Positions 17,694 through 27,300 of a stretch of DNA of 64,000 nucleotides are shown piece after piece. The stretch's first letter is position 1, and each line of letters begins with the position of its first letter. Where the stretch lies: positions 1 to 64,000 of the forward strand of contig PDRJ01000037.1 of NCBI GenBank assembly GCA_002748065.1. The letters run 5' to 3'. Under the pieces are notes generated by a model that saw only the letters and a program-made list of their open reading frames with translations, did no database searches and had not been told where the DNA came from. The translations under genes were made by a program, and so were the position numbers. Source of the stretch: Bacteroidota bacterium (GTDB lineage Bacteria > Bacteroidota > Bacteroidia > Bacteroidales > BM520).

Positions 17694-17725
17694 CAAAGGT
17701 ATGCATTTTATTTTGTTTATTACAA
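17694..17725 (-). promoter_or_regulatory. Promoter of the TM1266-hydG operon
   Basis: On the minus strand, TTG is followed by 21 bases and TACCTTTG, an excellent fit to the Bacteroidetes -33/-7 pattern. It lies between rex and copy 3, so the hydG operon has its own promoter separate from rex. Confidence 0.7.
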
Positions 17726-17764
17726 GAGATGGATTGTATCAATTGTTATGCCAGCGTTAGAGGG

Positions 17765-18397
17765 TTACCTCTCTTGGGTATTTTGTTTGACAAAATAGGC
17801 GATCTTTTCCAAGGAGGTGATCATGTCATACTCCTCCAGATGAATCTGTTCAGGAACACGAAGCGACTTGGGCGTATAGTTCATAATCCCCTTAATGCCG
17901 ACTTTTATTAAGCGATCGACAACAGGTAAACACGCTTCCGCAGGGAGCGTTAGAATGACCATTTTAATCTGTTTTTGTGGTATGACCTCTTCCAACTGGT
18001 CAATGGAATAACAAGGAACTCCCGAAAAGCGTTTACCGGTTTTTCCCGGGTCAATATCGAAAGAAGCCGTGATGGAGAGTTTGGCTCTTTTGCCATTGAA
18101 GTAGGAGAGGATTGCACGCCCAAGATTTCCCAATCCAATAATGGCTGCATTTTGGCCGAAAGGCGTGTCCATGATGTCGCCAATTAAGTTGATGAGATTT
18201 CGGATATCATACCCTTTGCGGAGTGTGCCGGAATAACCGATAAGCATAATGTCACGGCGAACTTGTACCGGCGTGATATGTAAAAGGTTGGCAAGTTCAT
18301 GGGAAAAAATATGGGTATTCCCCTCTGTTAACTGATTGTATAATACCCTCCGATATTTACATAGCCTCTCTACCGTTTTGTTGGGTAATGTGTTCAT
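17765..18397 (-). CDS. rex: Redox-sensing transcriptional repressor Rex
   Basis: This 210-residue NADH/NAD+-responsive repressor has an N-terminal winged-helix domain (about 1-75, with SHELANLLHITPVQVRRD as the recognition region) and a C-terminal Rossmann domain with IIGLGNLGRAIL (about 87). The length is typical. Rex represses fermentation and hydrogenase genes when NADH is low. It lies directly upstream of the TM1266-hydG operon and faces the sensory hydrogenase operon, where a Rex-like operator is visible at 18701-18718. Confidence 0.93.
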   Translation of the reverse strand: MNTLPNKTVERLCKYRRVLYNQLTEGNTHIFSHELANLLHITPVQVRRDIMLIGYSGTLRKGYDIRNLINLIGDIMDTPFGQNAAIIGLGNLGRAILSYFNGKRAKLSITASFDIDPGKTGKRFSGVPCYSIDQLEEVIPQKQIKMVILTLPAEACLPVVDRLIKVGIKGIMNYTPKSLRVPEQIHLEEYDMITSLEKIAYFVKQNTQER

Positions 18398-18529
18398 GCG
18401 ATCCTAGGGTTAAATGAGGGTTTTGTTACGCTTTCATATACAATCTTTTTCTTCTCCTCTTTGATGTTTTTCAAGAGAAGCGAAATTTGTCTTCATGCTC
18501 TCTCTTAGCAATCACGACAAACAGCTCTA

Positions 18530-18652
18530 TATGGTCTCTTCCCAATGGTCATTTACCTTAGTAAACGCCCCCTTTTTCAGCCTTTGCAAGCGTTGAATTC
18601 GAACTCTCTATACAGAGGCCGCTCAAAACTCCGACTTTATGGAGAGACTCTA
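18530..18652 (-). repeat. MITE-like element, partial copy D
   Basis: The right three quarters matches inverted copy C (TCTTCC, ATGGTCATTTACC, AGTAAAC, then CGACTTTATGGAGAGACTCTA). The left end has decayed. Orientation is inverted relative to copies A and B. Confidence 0.75.
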
Positions 18653-18700
18653 CATAGAACCGCGTAAAGGTAGCGTTTAAATGTATACTAACAAGAACTT

Positions 18701-18718
18701 CTGTGAAAAAAATAACAA
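18701..18718 (+). promoter_or_regulatory. Candidate Rex operator
   Basis: CTGTGAAAAAAATAACAA agrees with the general Rex operator TTGTGAAWWWWTTCACAA at 15 of 18 positions. It lies between rex and the sensory hydrogenase operon, about 300 bp from rex and about 420 bp from the visible promoter of the hydrogenase operon, which weakens the case. Confidence 0.4.
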
Positions 18719-19118
18719 TAGACCGTTATTGACGGGATATGGCTCTCTCTATTGCGGAGCGTAATTCGTGAGTTTATAGGGGGGTAATGGCTTCTAAGAA
18801 CCATAATGTGGGTGTAATGCTATTGGATGAATCAAGCGGTTAAAACCTATAAAAAATAATCAACTTGTTGTCTGTTAGTGATCTGTTTTCTTGTTCTTGA
18901 ACAGAGAATACTGTCGTCTGAAAGTTTTTGTAATAGGGGATAGTTGGGTAACTTAGTATGCCTGTTTAGCCGTTGGTTTTAGCCCTTCTGTTTTGTCAAT
19001 TTTAGATACAGAACCTTAAAAACAAGCGCTAAGGGATAAAACCCTTAGGTGCTATGCTTAAGAATAGAGTCGTTTTTTATGAACTTTTGGATGCTTATGA
19101 ACAGCGAAGAGATAGTTC
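18719..19118. other. Gene-free leader region with a hairpin
   Basis: I see no gene in this 400-bp part of the 770-bp gap between rex and the 2Fe-2S protein gene. A hairpin (CTAAGGG, 6-base loop, CCCTTAG at 19029-19048, extendable by AGC/GCT) is followed 20 bases later by a T run. It could be a terminator or leader structure of a longer transcript. Confidence 0.4.
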
Positions 19119-19149
19119 TTGTAATAATTAAATAATTATGGTATATTTG
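19119..19149 (+). promoter_or_regulatory. Promoter of the sensory hydrogenase operon
   Basis: TTG, 20 bases, then TATATTTG fits the Bacteroidetes promoter very well. The expected start near 19156 gives a leader of about 14 bases before the ATG at 19170 and excludes the GTG start in the track. Confidence 0.7.
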
Positions 19150-19169
19150 TGAGTTCAAAGGGGTTTGTA

Positions 19170-19415
19170 ATGAACAAAAAAGAAATTGTTATTTGTCTGG
19201 GAAGCTCTTGCTTCAGCAGATCAAATAAAATGACGGTTAGAGTAGTACAGAATTACATTGAGGAGCGTGATCTCAAAGAAGAGGTCTTTTTTCATGGGGC
19301 TCACTGTATGGGCGGATGTGACAGAGGACCATTTTTAGAAATTGATGGAAAACGGTATGAGAAGGTAACGCCTGATAATGTAATCCCATTATTGAATTCC
19401 ATATTTGGAGAATAA
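19170..19415 (+). CDS. Thioredoxin-like (2Fe-2S) ferredoxin domain protein
   Basis: This 81-residue protein resembles the NuoE/HydC-type thioredoxin-like 2Fe-2S fold. It has CLGSSCFSR near the N-terminus and GAHCMGGCDRGP in the second half, giving the four cluster Cys in the CX4C plus CX3C arrangement. It lies 3 bp before the sensory hydrogenase gene and is surely co-transcribed. It probably passes electrons to or from that protein. Such genes occur at the front of this gene trio in other anaerobes. Confidence 0.85.
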   Translation: MNKKEIVICLGSSCFSRSNKMTVRVVQNYIEERDLKEEVFFHGAHCMGGCDRGPFLEIDGKRYEKVTPDNVIPLLNSIFGE

Positions 19416-19418
19416 GTT

Positions 19419-21290
19419 ATGCCTGAGATTGAACAAGAATCATTGTTTCGTATCGATAAGAGTGCATGTGTGCGCTGTTATAATTGTATGCGATCGTGTC
19501 CGGTGAATGCTATTGTAATTGAGGAGGGAAAGACGAAACCTTCGATTCTGGAAAAGCGTTGTATCGGTTGTGGCCGCTGCTTTGTAGTGTGTGATTCCGG
19601 AGCCGTGTCCTATCGTAACTCTGTGGATGAGGTTGATAAGTTTTTGCAAGGAGAGGAGGATGTGATTGCCCTGTTGGGGCCTAGTATTGCCGCTGAGTTT
19701 ACCGATATTACCGATTATCGAAAGTTGGTAGCGATGATACAAGCTTTGGGGTTTTCTCATGTTCAGGATGTCTCTTTTGGGGTTGATTTGGTTGCTAAGG
19801 GGTACGCTGAGTTTACCCGCAATTTTAAAGGGAAGTACTATCTCTTTGCCAACTGTCCCGTGGTGGTGAACCTGGTTAAGAAGTACCATCCTGATCTGTT
19901 GGGAAATATTGCTCCCTTGGTTTCTCCTCCGGTGGCCGCAGCTGGTGTGGTGAGAGAGAAGTATAAAGGTAAGGATGTGAAGGTGGTCTATTTTGGTCCC
20001 TGTATTGCCTCTAAAGATGAGATTGGGGAGTATCACGGCTCCCGGGCAATTGATGCCAACATTACCTTTTTGGAGTTGCGAGAACTCTTTAAGCGTTATG
20101 GGATTGATGAGAAGAATTATGAGTATGAGGAGTTTGATGAGCCACTGGGGTATAAAGGAGCACTCTATCCTATCTCCAATGGGATTCTTCAGGCCGGATC
20201 GATAGATGAGAGTTTGCTCTCGGGGAATGTGATCTCTGCCGATGGGCATAATGATGTGATGGAAGCCATTGAGATGTTTGAGAAACAGGGTGAAGAGATC
20301 AAGCACCATCTTAACCTGTTTTTCTGTGAAGGTTGTGTTATGGGGCCTGGAATGCAGAAGAGGGGAGAGAAGTTCTACCGTATGGCTATGATTACCGATT
20401 TTGCAAGTCGTTTGCTTCAGGATTTTGACTATACCCAGTGGCAGAAAGATATAGAACATTTTCAACTCGTAAATCTCCATCGTACCTTTGTCGCTGATGA
20501 TCAGCGCCTGGAAGAGCCTCCTGAAGAGGAAATCGCACGGATTTTGGCACTTGTAGGGAAAAAAGATGCGCCGAATGATTCTGGATGTGGTATGTGTGGG
20601 TTCCGCTCCTACCGGGAATTTGCAGTTATGGTATCACATGGCTTGGCCGAACCGGAAATGTGTGTGGACTATGCCTTGCGGGTAAAGGAGGAACGGATCA
20701 AGATATTGACAGACTCCAACCGAAAGTTGGCCCGTGATCAGCGTGCCCTACTTCGTGAAGTTAAAGAGTCGCGTCAGGAGATTAACATGGCTAGAGAAGC
20801 AAGGGAAAGAGCTGAAGTTGTCCTGTTTCAGATGAATGCAGGGGTGGTGATTGTAGATCATGAATTTAATGTGGTTGAATCAAACCAGGCCTTTATTGAT
20901 ATGCTCGGAGAAGAGACTCGGGAAATTGCGGAGATCGTTCCCGGCCTCATTGGTGCCGACCTAAAAACGTTGTTGCCTCATTCCTTTCATAATGTCTTTA
21001 ACTACGTTTTTGAACAGGATCAACCTGTATTGAATAAGGATATTCAAATGGATGAACGATTACTGAATATTTCGGTATTTCCCGTGAGAAGCAAGACCGT
21101 TGTTGGGGCCATTGTCCGTGATATGTTCCGTCCTGAAGTGCAACAGGAAGAGGTGATTAATAGAATGACAGAGGTTATTGATGAGAACCTTGCTATGGTT
21201 CAGAAAATAGGTTTTCTGCTCGGAGAGGGTGCCTCCAAAACAGAGAAGATGTTGAACTCAATAATTCAGTCTTACACAAATAAGAAATAG
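19419..21290 (+). CDS. PAS-containing putative sensory [FeFe]-hydrogenase
   Basis: This 623-residue protein has two [4Fe-4S] ferredoxin motifs (CVRCYNCMRSCP and CIGCGRCFVVC, about 17-60), an H-cluster domain (about 80-370), a CX2C Fe-S domain (GCGMCGF near 407, distal Cys near 431), a coiled coil (about 445-485) and a PAS domain (about 488-580). H-cluster loops are L1 ANCPVVVN, L2 GPCIASKDE and L3 CEGCVMGPG. L1 has one Cys where catalytic enzymes have CC, so the usual proton-relay Cys is absent. L3 spacing is CX2C rather than CX3C. Together with PAS and the downstream phosphatase this indicates a group C type H2 or redox sensor, not a bulk hydrogenase. It depends on HydEFG if it carries a real H-cluster. 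Confidence 0.85.
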   Translation: MPEIEQESLFRIDKSACVRCYNCMRSCPVNAIVIEEGKTKPSILEKRCIGCGRCFVVCDSGAVSYRNSVDEVDKFLQGEEDVIALLGPSIAAEFTDITDYRKLVAMIQALGFSHVQDVSFGVDLVAKGYAEFTRNFKGKYYLFANCPVVVNLVKKYHPDLLGNIAPLVSPPVAAAGVVREKYKGKDVKVVYFGPCIASKDEIGEYHGSRAIDANITFLELRELFKRYGIDEKNYEYEEFDEPLGYKGALYPISNGILQAGSIDESLLSGNVISADGHNDVMEAIEMFEKQGEEIKHHLNLFFCEGCVMGPGMQKRGEKFYRMAMITDFASRLLQDFDYTQWQKDIEHFQLVNLHRTFVADDQRLEEPPEEEIARILALVGKKDAPNDSGCGMCGFRSYREFAVMVSHGLAEPEMCVDYALRVKEERIKILTDSNRKLARDQRALLREVKESRQEINMAREARERAEVVLFQMNAGVVIVDHEFNVVESNQAFIDMLGEETREIAEIVPGLIGADLKTLLPHSFHNVFNYVFEQDQPVLNKDIQMDERLLNISVFPVRSKTVVGAIVRDMFRPEVQQEEVINRMTEVIDENLAMVQKIGFLLGEGASKTEKMLNSIIQSYTNKK

Positions 21291-21298
21291 ATAATCTT

Positions 21299-22483
21299 GT
21301 GAATCAGGACTTTTATATAGAGATCTTTTGTCGACAACGAAATCACGATGGGGAGAGAATCTGTGGAGATGTTTTCTTGAAAAGGAGAATTAAGGAGGAG
21401 AATCGTACTATTATTGTCCTTTCTGATGGTATGGGACATGGCGTGAAAGCAAACCTCCTGGCAACGCTTACCGCTACAATGGCCATGAATTTCACCCAAG
21501 AGCATAAGGATATGGAGCGTACGGCAGATATCATTATGAATACCCTTCCTGTTTGTGCAGAACGAAAAATTAGCTATTCAACGTTTACAATTGTCGATAT
21601 CGCCCATGATGGAGAGGTTAAAATTCTGGAGTACGATAACCCCAGAGCCTGCCTTTTGCGGGGGGCAATTCCTTTGCCGGTGAAATGGGAAAAGATCGTG
21701 ATGGAAACGGAGAATAATAAGGGTAAAGTTTTGAGAATATGTACGTTCCATCCGAGAAAGGATGATCGTATTGTCTTCTACTCTGACGGTGTAGCCCAGT
21801 CGGGTCTTGGTATTGATCAATATCCATTTGGGTGGGGCGAAGAAGCAATCAATGATTATATCATTGAATTGGTGAAAAATAAGCCCGATATCGCTGCCTC
21901 TACCTTGGCTTCAAAGATTGTGACACGTGCACATAAAAATGATCATTATACCTCAAAAGATGATACCAGTTGTGTGGCCATCTATTTTAGAAACCCTCGG
22001 AAGTGTCTTGTGTGTACCGGCCCTCCCTATGAGAAGAAGAATGATAAAATTCTAGGCAACAGGGTGAGAGATTTTAGGGGTTTTAAGATTGTAAGTGGTG
22101 CGACAACTTCTGACATAGTGGCTCGAGAGCTTGGCGTTGAAATTACGGATAGCTTCGAGTTTGATGATCCTGATCTTCCTCCGGTATCCTTTATGGATGG
22201 AGTAGACCTGGTAACCGAGGGAATCCTGACCCTCAGTAAAGTTTCGGATATCCTTAAGTCCTATAGTAATGAAGTGCGCCTAGGGAATGGACCTGCCGAT
22301 CGGATTGTGAAGTTGTTGTTGCAGAGTGATGAAATTCACTTTATTATCGGAACACGGATTAATATTGCCCACCAAGATCCAAACCTTCCGGTAGATCTGG
22401 AGATTCGAAGAACTGTGATTAAGCGTATTGCCCGTCGTTTAGAGGACAAGTTTTTGAAAGAAGTTTTTCTGGATTACATATAA
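21299..22483 (+). CDS. SpoIIE/PP2C-type protein phosphatase
   Basis: This is a 394-residue protein. The N-terminal 220 residues carry PP2C/SpoIIE motifs (CGDVFLKRR, VLSDGMGHGVKA with metal-binding Asp, FYSDGVAQSG, and DDTSCVAIYF). The C-terminal 170 residues form a separate region that I do not recognise (starting CLVCTGPPYEKKND). The start is GTG. It follows the sensory hydrogenase by 8 bp, so it is the likely signal output, dephosphorylating an unseen partner such as an anti-sigma antagonist or regulator. A MITE copy starts one base after its stop codon, where further hydrogenase genes might otherwise be expected. Confidence 0.85.
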   Translation: MNQDFYIEIFCRQRNHDGERICGDVFLKRRIKEENRTIIVLSDGMGHGVKANLLATLTATMAMNFTQEHKDMERTADIIMNTLPVCAERKISYSTFTIVDIAHDGEVKILEYDNPRACLLRGAIPLPVKWEKIVMETENNKGKVLRICTFHPRKDDRIVFYSDGVAQSGLGIDQYPFGWGEEAINDYIIELVKNKPDIAASTLASKIVTRAHKNDHYTSKDDTSCVAIYFRNPRKCLVCTGPPYEKKNDKILGNRVRDFRGFKIVSGATTSDIVARELGVEITDSFEFDDPDLPPVSFMDGVDLVTEGILTLSKVSDILKSYSNEVRLGNGPADRIVKLLLQSDEIHFIIGTRINIAHQDPNLPVDLEIRRTVIKRIARRLEDKFLKEVFLDYI

Positions 22484-22484
22484 A

Positions 22485-22639
22485 TAGCGTCTGTCTATAA
22501 CGTCCGATTTCTTTGTGATGCTTCTCTTCCAAAGGGTCATTTACCCCAGTAAACTCACCTATTTTAGCCTTCGCAAGCCTCGAAGTCGAACGTTCTATAC
22601 GGCCTCTTCTCAAAATGCTGACTTTATGGAAAGACACTA
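22485..22639 (-). repeat. MITE-like element, near-full copy C (155 bp, inverted)
   Basis: It begins TAGCGTCTGTCTATAACGTC and ends GCTGACTTTATGGAAAGACACTA. The reverse complement aligns along its length with copy A. The track ORF 22419-22637 is the same non-coding frame as in copy A. Confidence 0.85.
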
Positions 22640-22640
22640 A

Positions 22641-22672
22641 ACAGACACTAATGCTATGCGTTAGCGTCTAGT
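22641..22672. terminator. Imperfect hairpin built from MITE-end-like sequence, 3' of nfo
   Basis: CAGACACTAATGC and GCGTTAGCGTCTAG form a stem with few mismatches around TAT. The arms resemble MITE ends (GACACTA, TTAGCGTC). It may serve as the terminator of nfo. Confidence 0.45.
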
Positions 22673-23525
22673 TTTCTGGAGGGGTACTCCACCGGTAGAG
22701 CATTTGAATCTCTTCTGCCCAGATGGCATCGTTGGGGGTTTCCAGGATGATGGGGATATTATCAAAACGAGGGTCTTGCATCATGCGGATAAAGGGGGTC
22801 TCTCCCAAGGTGCCTTGCCCAATACTCTCATGGCGATCTACGTGGCTTCCTAACCCCTTTTTGGAATCGTTGAGGTGGATCCCTTGCAGGTAATTTGCCC
22901 CAATAATGTCATCAAACTGACGAAAGGTCTCTGCGTAGCCTTCGGGGGTAAGGAGATCGTAGCCTGCTGCCCAAGTGTGACAAGTGTCCAGACAGACTCC
23001 CACTCGTGATTGGTCTTCCACATGGTCGATAATGGTGGCAATGTGGTTGAAGTTGAACCCTAGGTTGCTCCCTTGGCCTGCTGTATTTTCGATAACGGCC
23101 GTTACTCCTTTCGTTTCTGTTAGTGCAAGGTTAATGGATTCGGCGATGCGTTTTAGGCAGTCTGGAATGGCAATGCGTTTAAGGTGGCTTCCCGGATGAA
23201 AATTTAATTTTGTGAGACCCAATTGCTCACAGCGCTGCATCTCGTCAATAAAGGCTTCTCTTGATTTATGGAGCCCCTCCTTGTCGGGATGTCCTAAGTT
23301 GATCAAGTAGCTGTCATGGGGAAGGATATGATCCGGATGAAAATTGTACTGTTTACAACGTGCCTTAAACTCTGTGATGGAGTGTTCCGAGAGTGGTTTT
23401 GCTTTCCATTGTCGTTGATTTTTGTTGAAAAGAGCAAAAGCCTTTGCTCCAATACGGTGTGCATTGACGGGCGCATTCTCCACACCGCCGGATGCTGACA
23501 CATGAGCACCTATATATTTTGTCAT
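22668..23525 (-). CDS. nfo: Deoxyribonuclease IV (endonuclease IV)
   Basis: This AP endonuclease of base-excision repair cleaves 5' of abasic sites using three zinc ions. The start is taken at [15 protein letters not shown] (23525), giving 285 residues, the same length as the E. coli enzyme. The longer track start adds an unrelated leader. Conserved parts visible are [80 protein letters not shown] and ILETPN. It runs toward MITE copy C and is separated from tcdA by 44 bp. Confidence 0.95.
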   Translation of the reverse strand: MTKYIGAHVSASGGVENAPVNAHRIGAKAFALFNKNQRQWKAKPLSEHSITEFKARCKQYNFHPDHILPHDSYLINLGHPDKEGLHKSREAFIDEMQRCEQLGLTKLNFHPGSHLKRIAIPDCLKRIAESINLALTETKGVTAVIENTAGQGSNLGFNFNHIATIIDHVEDQSRVGVCLDTCHTWAAGYDLLTPEGYAETFRQFDDIIGANYLQGIHLNDSKKGLGSHVDRHESIGQGTLGETPFIRMMQDPRFDNIPIILETPNDAIWAEEIQMLYRWSTPPEN

Positions 23526-23569
23526 AGGACAAAGATAGCGATTTACTGGTGAAGAGAATGACTGTAGGG

Positions 23570-24298
23570 TTAGATTTTTTCTGGCATGGTAAGTCCCTGA
23601 ATCACCACAGAGGCACAAAACAGCCCAAATAGAGCGGGCATATAGGAGATCGTGCCCCGTATGGATTTTTGATTCTTCGCATCATCAACCTGTTGCAGCG
23701 CCTCTTCGTTGGGCTTTTCAGAGGAGAATACCACTTTGAATCCCTCCCGGATTCCCAGCCGGTGAAGCCTTTTGCGAAAATAAAAGGCTAACTTGTCATT
23801 GTAGGAGTCTTTTACATCACTAATGGTCACTTTGCTGGGATCCAGTCTGCCCCCTGCTCCCATGGCGCAAACGATGGGAAGATGGCGCTTTAAGGCATGA
23901 AAGGTCAAAAAAACCTTAGGTGCTAAGGTGTCAATGGCATCAACCACATAGTCATAGGGGGCCTGCTCCAGCACCTCAATGATCCGATCATCCTTTAAAT
24001 ATTCATGCAAAGCAATCACCTCCACCTCGGGATTTATGTCCAACATCCGCTTTTTTAACAAATCTGCTTTCGATTGTGCTAACGTGGAGTTTAGAGCCGG
24101 TAACTGCCGGTTGAGGTTGGTTGTACTTACCGTATCACCATCCACAATGGTGAATTTTCCTATGCCTGCACGTGTCAAAGACTCAACAGCGTAGGCTCCC
24201 ACTCCCCCCAGTCCCACCACAAGGATATGGGCCTCTTGTAACTTGCGCATCTTTTCACTTCCCAACAAGAGGGTAGTTCGGTCTGTCCACTGCTCCAT
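23570..24298 (-). CDS. tcdA: tRNA threonylcarbamoyladenosine dehydratase TcdA
   Basis: This 242-residue ThiF/E1-like enzyme uses ATP to cyclise the t6A base at tRNA position 37 to ct6A. It has the nucleotide-binding loop [32 protein letters not shown], and the catalytic-region [13 protein letters not shown]. The C-terminus matches the TcdA family. It lies 28 bp after the TamB-like gene. tsaD, the t6A synthase subunit whose product TcdA modifies, is just upstream on the opposite strand, so two steps of the same tRNA modification neighbour each other. Confidence 0.93.
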   Translation of the reverse strand: MEQWTDRTTLLLGSEKMRKLQEAHILVVGLGGVGAYAVESLTRAGIGKFTIVDGDTVSTTNLNRQLPALNSTLAQSKADLLKKRMLDINPEVEVIALHEYLKDDRIIEVLEQAPYDYVVDAIDTLAPKVFLTFHALKRHLPIVCAMGAGGRLDPSKVTISDVKDSYNDKLAFYFRKRLHRLGIREGFKVVFSSEKPNEEALQQVDDAKNQKSIRGTISYMPALFGLFCASVVIQGLTMPEKI

Positions 24299-24325
24299 AG
24301 GTTATCGTAAATACGGTTTTTTCGC

Positions 24326-27300
24326 TTATTTCCTTTTCTTTCTTTTGCGTTTTCGTTGAAACAACTCCTTGAAATTGTCAAACTCGGTGAAGTAGGATAT
24401 CCCTACCCCCTGAGTGTAGGGAGAGGTACTTCTGAGCACATCCCGCTCGTTGGATTTATTAAAGGCTTTGACTCTTAAGCGGCCATCTTCTGTGATTTTG
24501 ACTTCCACCGTTACATCTCCCACAACATTACTGGCATTTTGGGTATTGTCTGCGCCAATTACACCAATGTTTCCATCAATAATCACACGATCATTGAAGA
24601 GCTGCGTTCTCAATGCCACCTCCACCTCTTCCCGGGTAATCTCATCGCCGGGGCGGTAGTTTATTCCAATGTCAAAGTCTTTGCTGATTTGTGAGAGCCA
24701 GTTGCTTAATTGGTTGGTGAGAAGGTCAAATGAGGTGGCTCCCAAGCCGCTGGTGAGTGCAGAGTTGGCGTCAGAGAAGATGAAGGAGTTTAGAATAAGT
24801 AATGATAACATCTGTTGAGCCATAATGGTGTTGTTGGATGTATCAATTGTGCTGAAAATAAGGTCTCTGATGTCGTTTTCAGCATTGGGCATTGCAATGT
24901 TAAAGTCAATGATAGGATTGGATACAGAGCCTTTTAGGCCAAGGACACACTCTACGGGAACTCGTTGACTGCTGAGGGTCGTATCTGCTGTGGGAAGGCC
25001 GTTTAGCCCTGCACGAACATGATAAACCGCTTGAACATTGATTGTTGCATCATCAGGATCACCTGCGAGTTTTAGGGTGCCCCCTGGGCGGATTTCAAAT
25101 GATTTCCGGATGAGGTCTTGCAGCGTGAATAAAAAGGTTCCTCCGGCAATTTCATAGTCCCCAAAGATTTCGTAATTGTTGCGCTCATCCATAAGAAACT
25201 GAATGTCTCCGTAGCCATTGAGTTTCATCTCTCCCATATTATCCGGCAGATAGATGTAGAGGTTTGTGTTGTGATCTACCTTCATCCGAGTATCAATGGC
25301 TATGCTTCCGGATTTTTTTTGCGGTGTGAGAATTTCTCCTATCAATGTGTCGTAGGGGTTGACAAAGGTGATGAAATCGCTCATCCCCACATCTACACTG
25401 TGGGTGACAGGGATGTATAGGTCTGTTCCCTTATCGGTGTTGATATTGGCTTTCAGGTAGAGTTGGTCGAGAAGCCCTTTTATTTTGAGATTTCCGGATG
25501 AATAGATGCTTCCATAAAATTGCGCGTTATCCATACCGGTAGTGTGTAATACATTAAGCTTTTCAAAGGCCAAATCCATATCCAGGTTGAAATCTTTGAA
25601 ATGATTATGGGTGAGCCCTCCATTGATAATAAGCTGATTTGCATAGGGATCATTGATGACAAAGTCCTTAAAGGTGATGCTGTTTTTCATAAAATAAATC
25701 TCATCAGCAAAGGTGTAATCCACTTTTGTATAATCCACCTTCATCCCTGTTCTGAAGAAGAAGAGTTTTCCTGTTAACTCCGGCTCCTTAGGGGTTCCCA
25801 GCGCTTTTAATTTTCCCGATACTCTGCCATTTAGCTGGGTGGCGATACCCGTCAGCCAAGGTTTGATCACTTGGACATTAAAGTTTTTCATGCCAATGTC
25901 GAAGTCGAAATGACCGAATTGAGATGGGGCGTAGTACCCGTGAACATAGAGGGTGGTGTCAGAGCCAATATTTCCGGTATAGATGAGATCGGCATTGACA
26001 TCAATGTGTTTCCTTCGTTTATTCCAAGAGGTTTTAACAACCATATCCCCCAGGTGTTGTTTGTTCAACGTGAAATCTTTTACAAAGAGGTTCCCGGCCA
26101 GATGAGGCGTGTTATATAGGTTGGAAACATTCACAAACCCATCTAGCATACCGTTAAAACGAACCTCTTTTGGGAGGAATATGTCTAGAATCTGTAAATT
26201 CATCTGGTCAAATTTGGCATGGAGTGTGTCCAAGGGATTGCGAGAGATACTTCCATGAAAGATGAAATCCTGATTTTTACTGGTTAATCCCACATTTTTA
26301 AACTGCTTTACTTTTTCGGAAAGATGGATGTGGTTATGGGGATAGAATTGCCAAGTCGTATCTCTGAATGTTAACATATTTTCTTTCACTCCAATGTCAA
26401 TGGCCGGAAAGTTACTGAGTGATAGATAGGCGTTTAAATAGCCTTTATAATGATCTGCTTCAGAAAAGTCATCGTACTTCATGCCCACGTGTATGGAGTC
26501 TTGAATGGCCAATGCATTGATGGTGAAATTCTGAAGTCCGATGGGTACGGTATCACTTTCAGACTTCATAAGGATGATCTCTTTGCTCGCGATTGTCGTG
26601 TTGCTTTTGAGGGAGTCAAGGGTTGTTTCCATGGCTATTTCATCCATGGTAATTCCTCCAAGAAGGAGCTGTTTGGCTTGTACCCCAAGTGTGATTTCTT
26701 GAGTTTCTCCATTGTATCCTATGGCCGTGCGAGAACCTTTTGCAATGCGTAGGGGTGGAAAGAAGATGTTCAGCAGGTCATGGGTGTTTTTCCAGGTGAT
26801 CTCTGCCATAAAATCCGTTGAGGGGTAGGAAAAGAGGGCTTGTGCGCGCTTTTGCTGCATAAGCTGAGGCATGATGTTGCCGAGGTAAGAGGTGGTTGTA
26901 GAGACAAGATCTGCGTAGGGAATGCTGCTTGTGGAATATAGGTCGAAGAGATCAGACTGTATGGTGAAAACTTTGTGAAGAGTGGTGTCGGAGAAGCTTT
27001 CTTGCTTTGCAAGAAGATGATCAATCCTCATTGTTTTTCCTGCAACATCGTAAAGGAGGGTGTCCAGAGAGAGGGTTCCGTTTATCTTATCCGGTTTATA
27101 GCCATATAGGTCCGCAGAAATGGTGCCGGTGAGCATGGATTTGTGGGTGCTATCTGTGAAGTGCAGGCCGTACAAATCAGCCTTTTTAATGGCTATTGTG
27201 AGGTTGGTGTGAGGCTCATGGCTATCAAGATCTACCGTTCCTTCCACATTAACGGAGGCCAATTCATCATGCAGTACCACTTTCCCCTGTGCCGTTTGGT

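Noticed and set aside
17711-17725. Rex operator in TTTGTTTATTACAAG upstream of the hydG operon
   Set aside because: The half-sites are too close (13 bp instead of 18) and lack the TGA/TCA parts.
19149-19415. GTG start at 19149
   Set aside because: It lies on the last base of the TATATTTG promoter element, upstream of the expected transcription start.
19419-21290. Catalytic HydA hydrogenase
   Set aside because: The L1 loop lacks the CC pair, a PAS domain is present and a phosphatase gene follows; this fits a sensory type.
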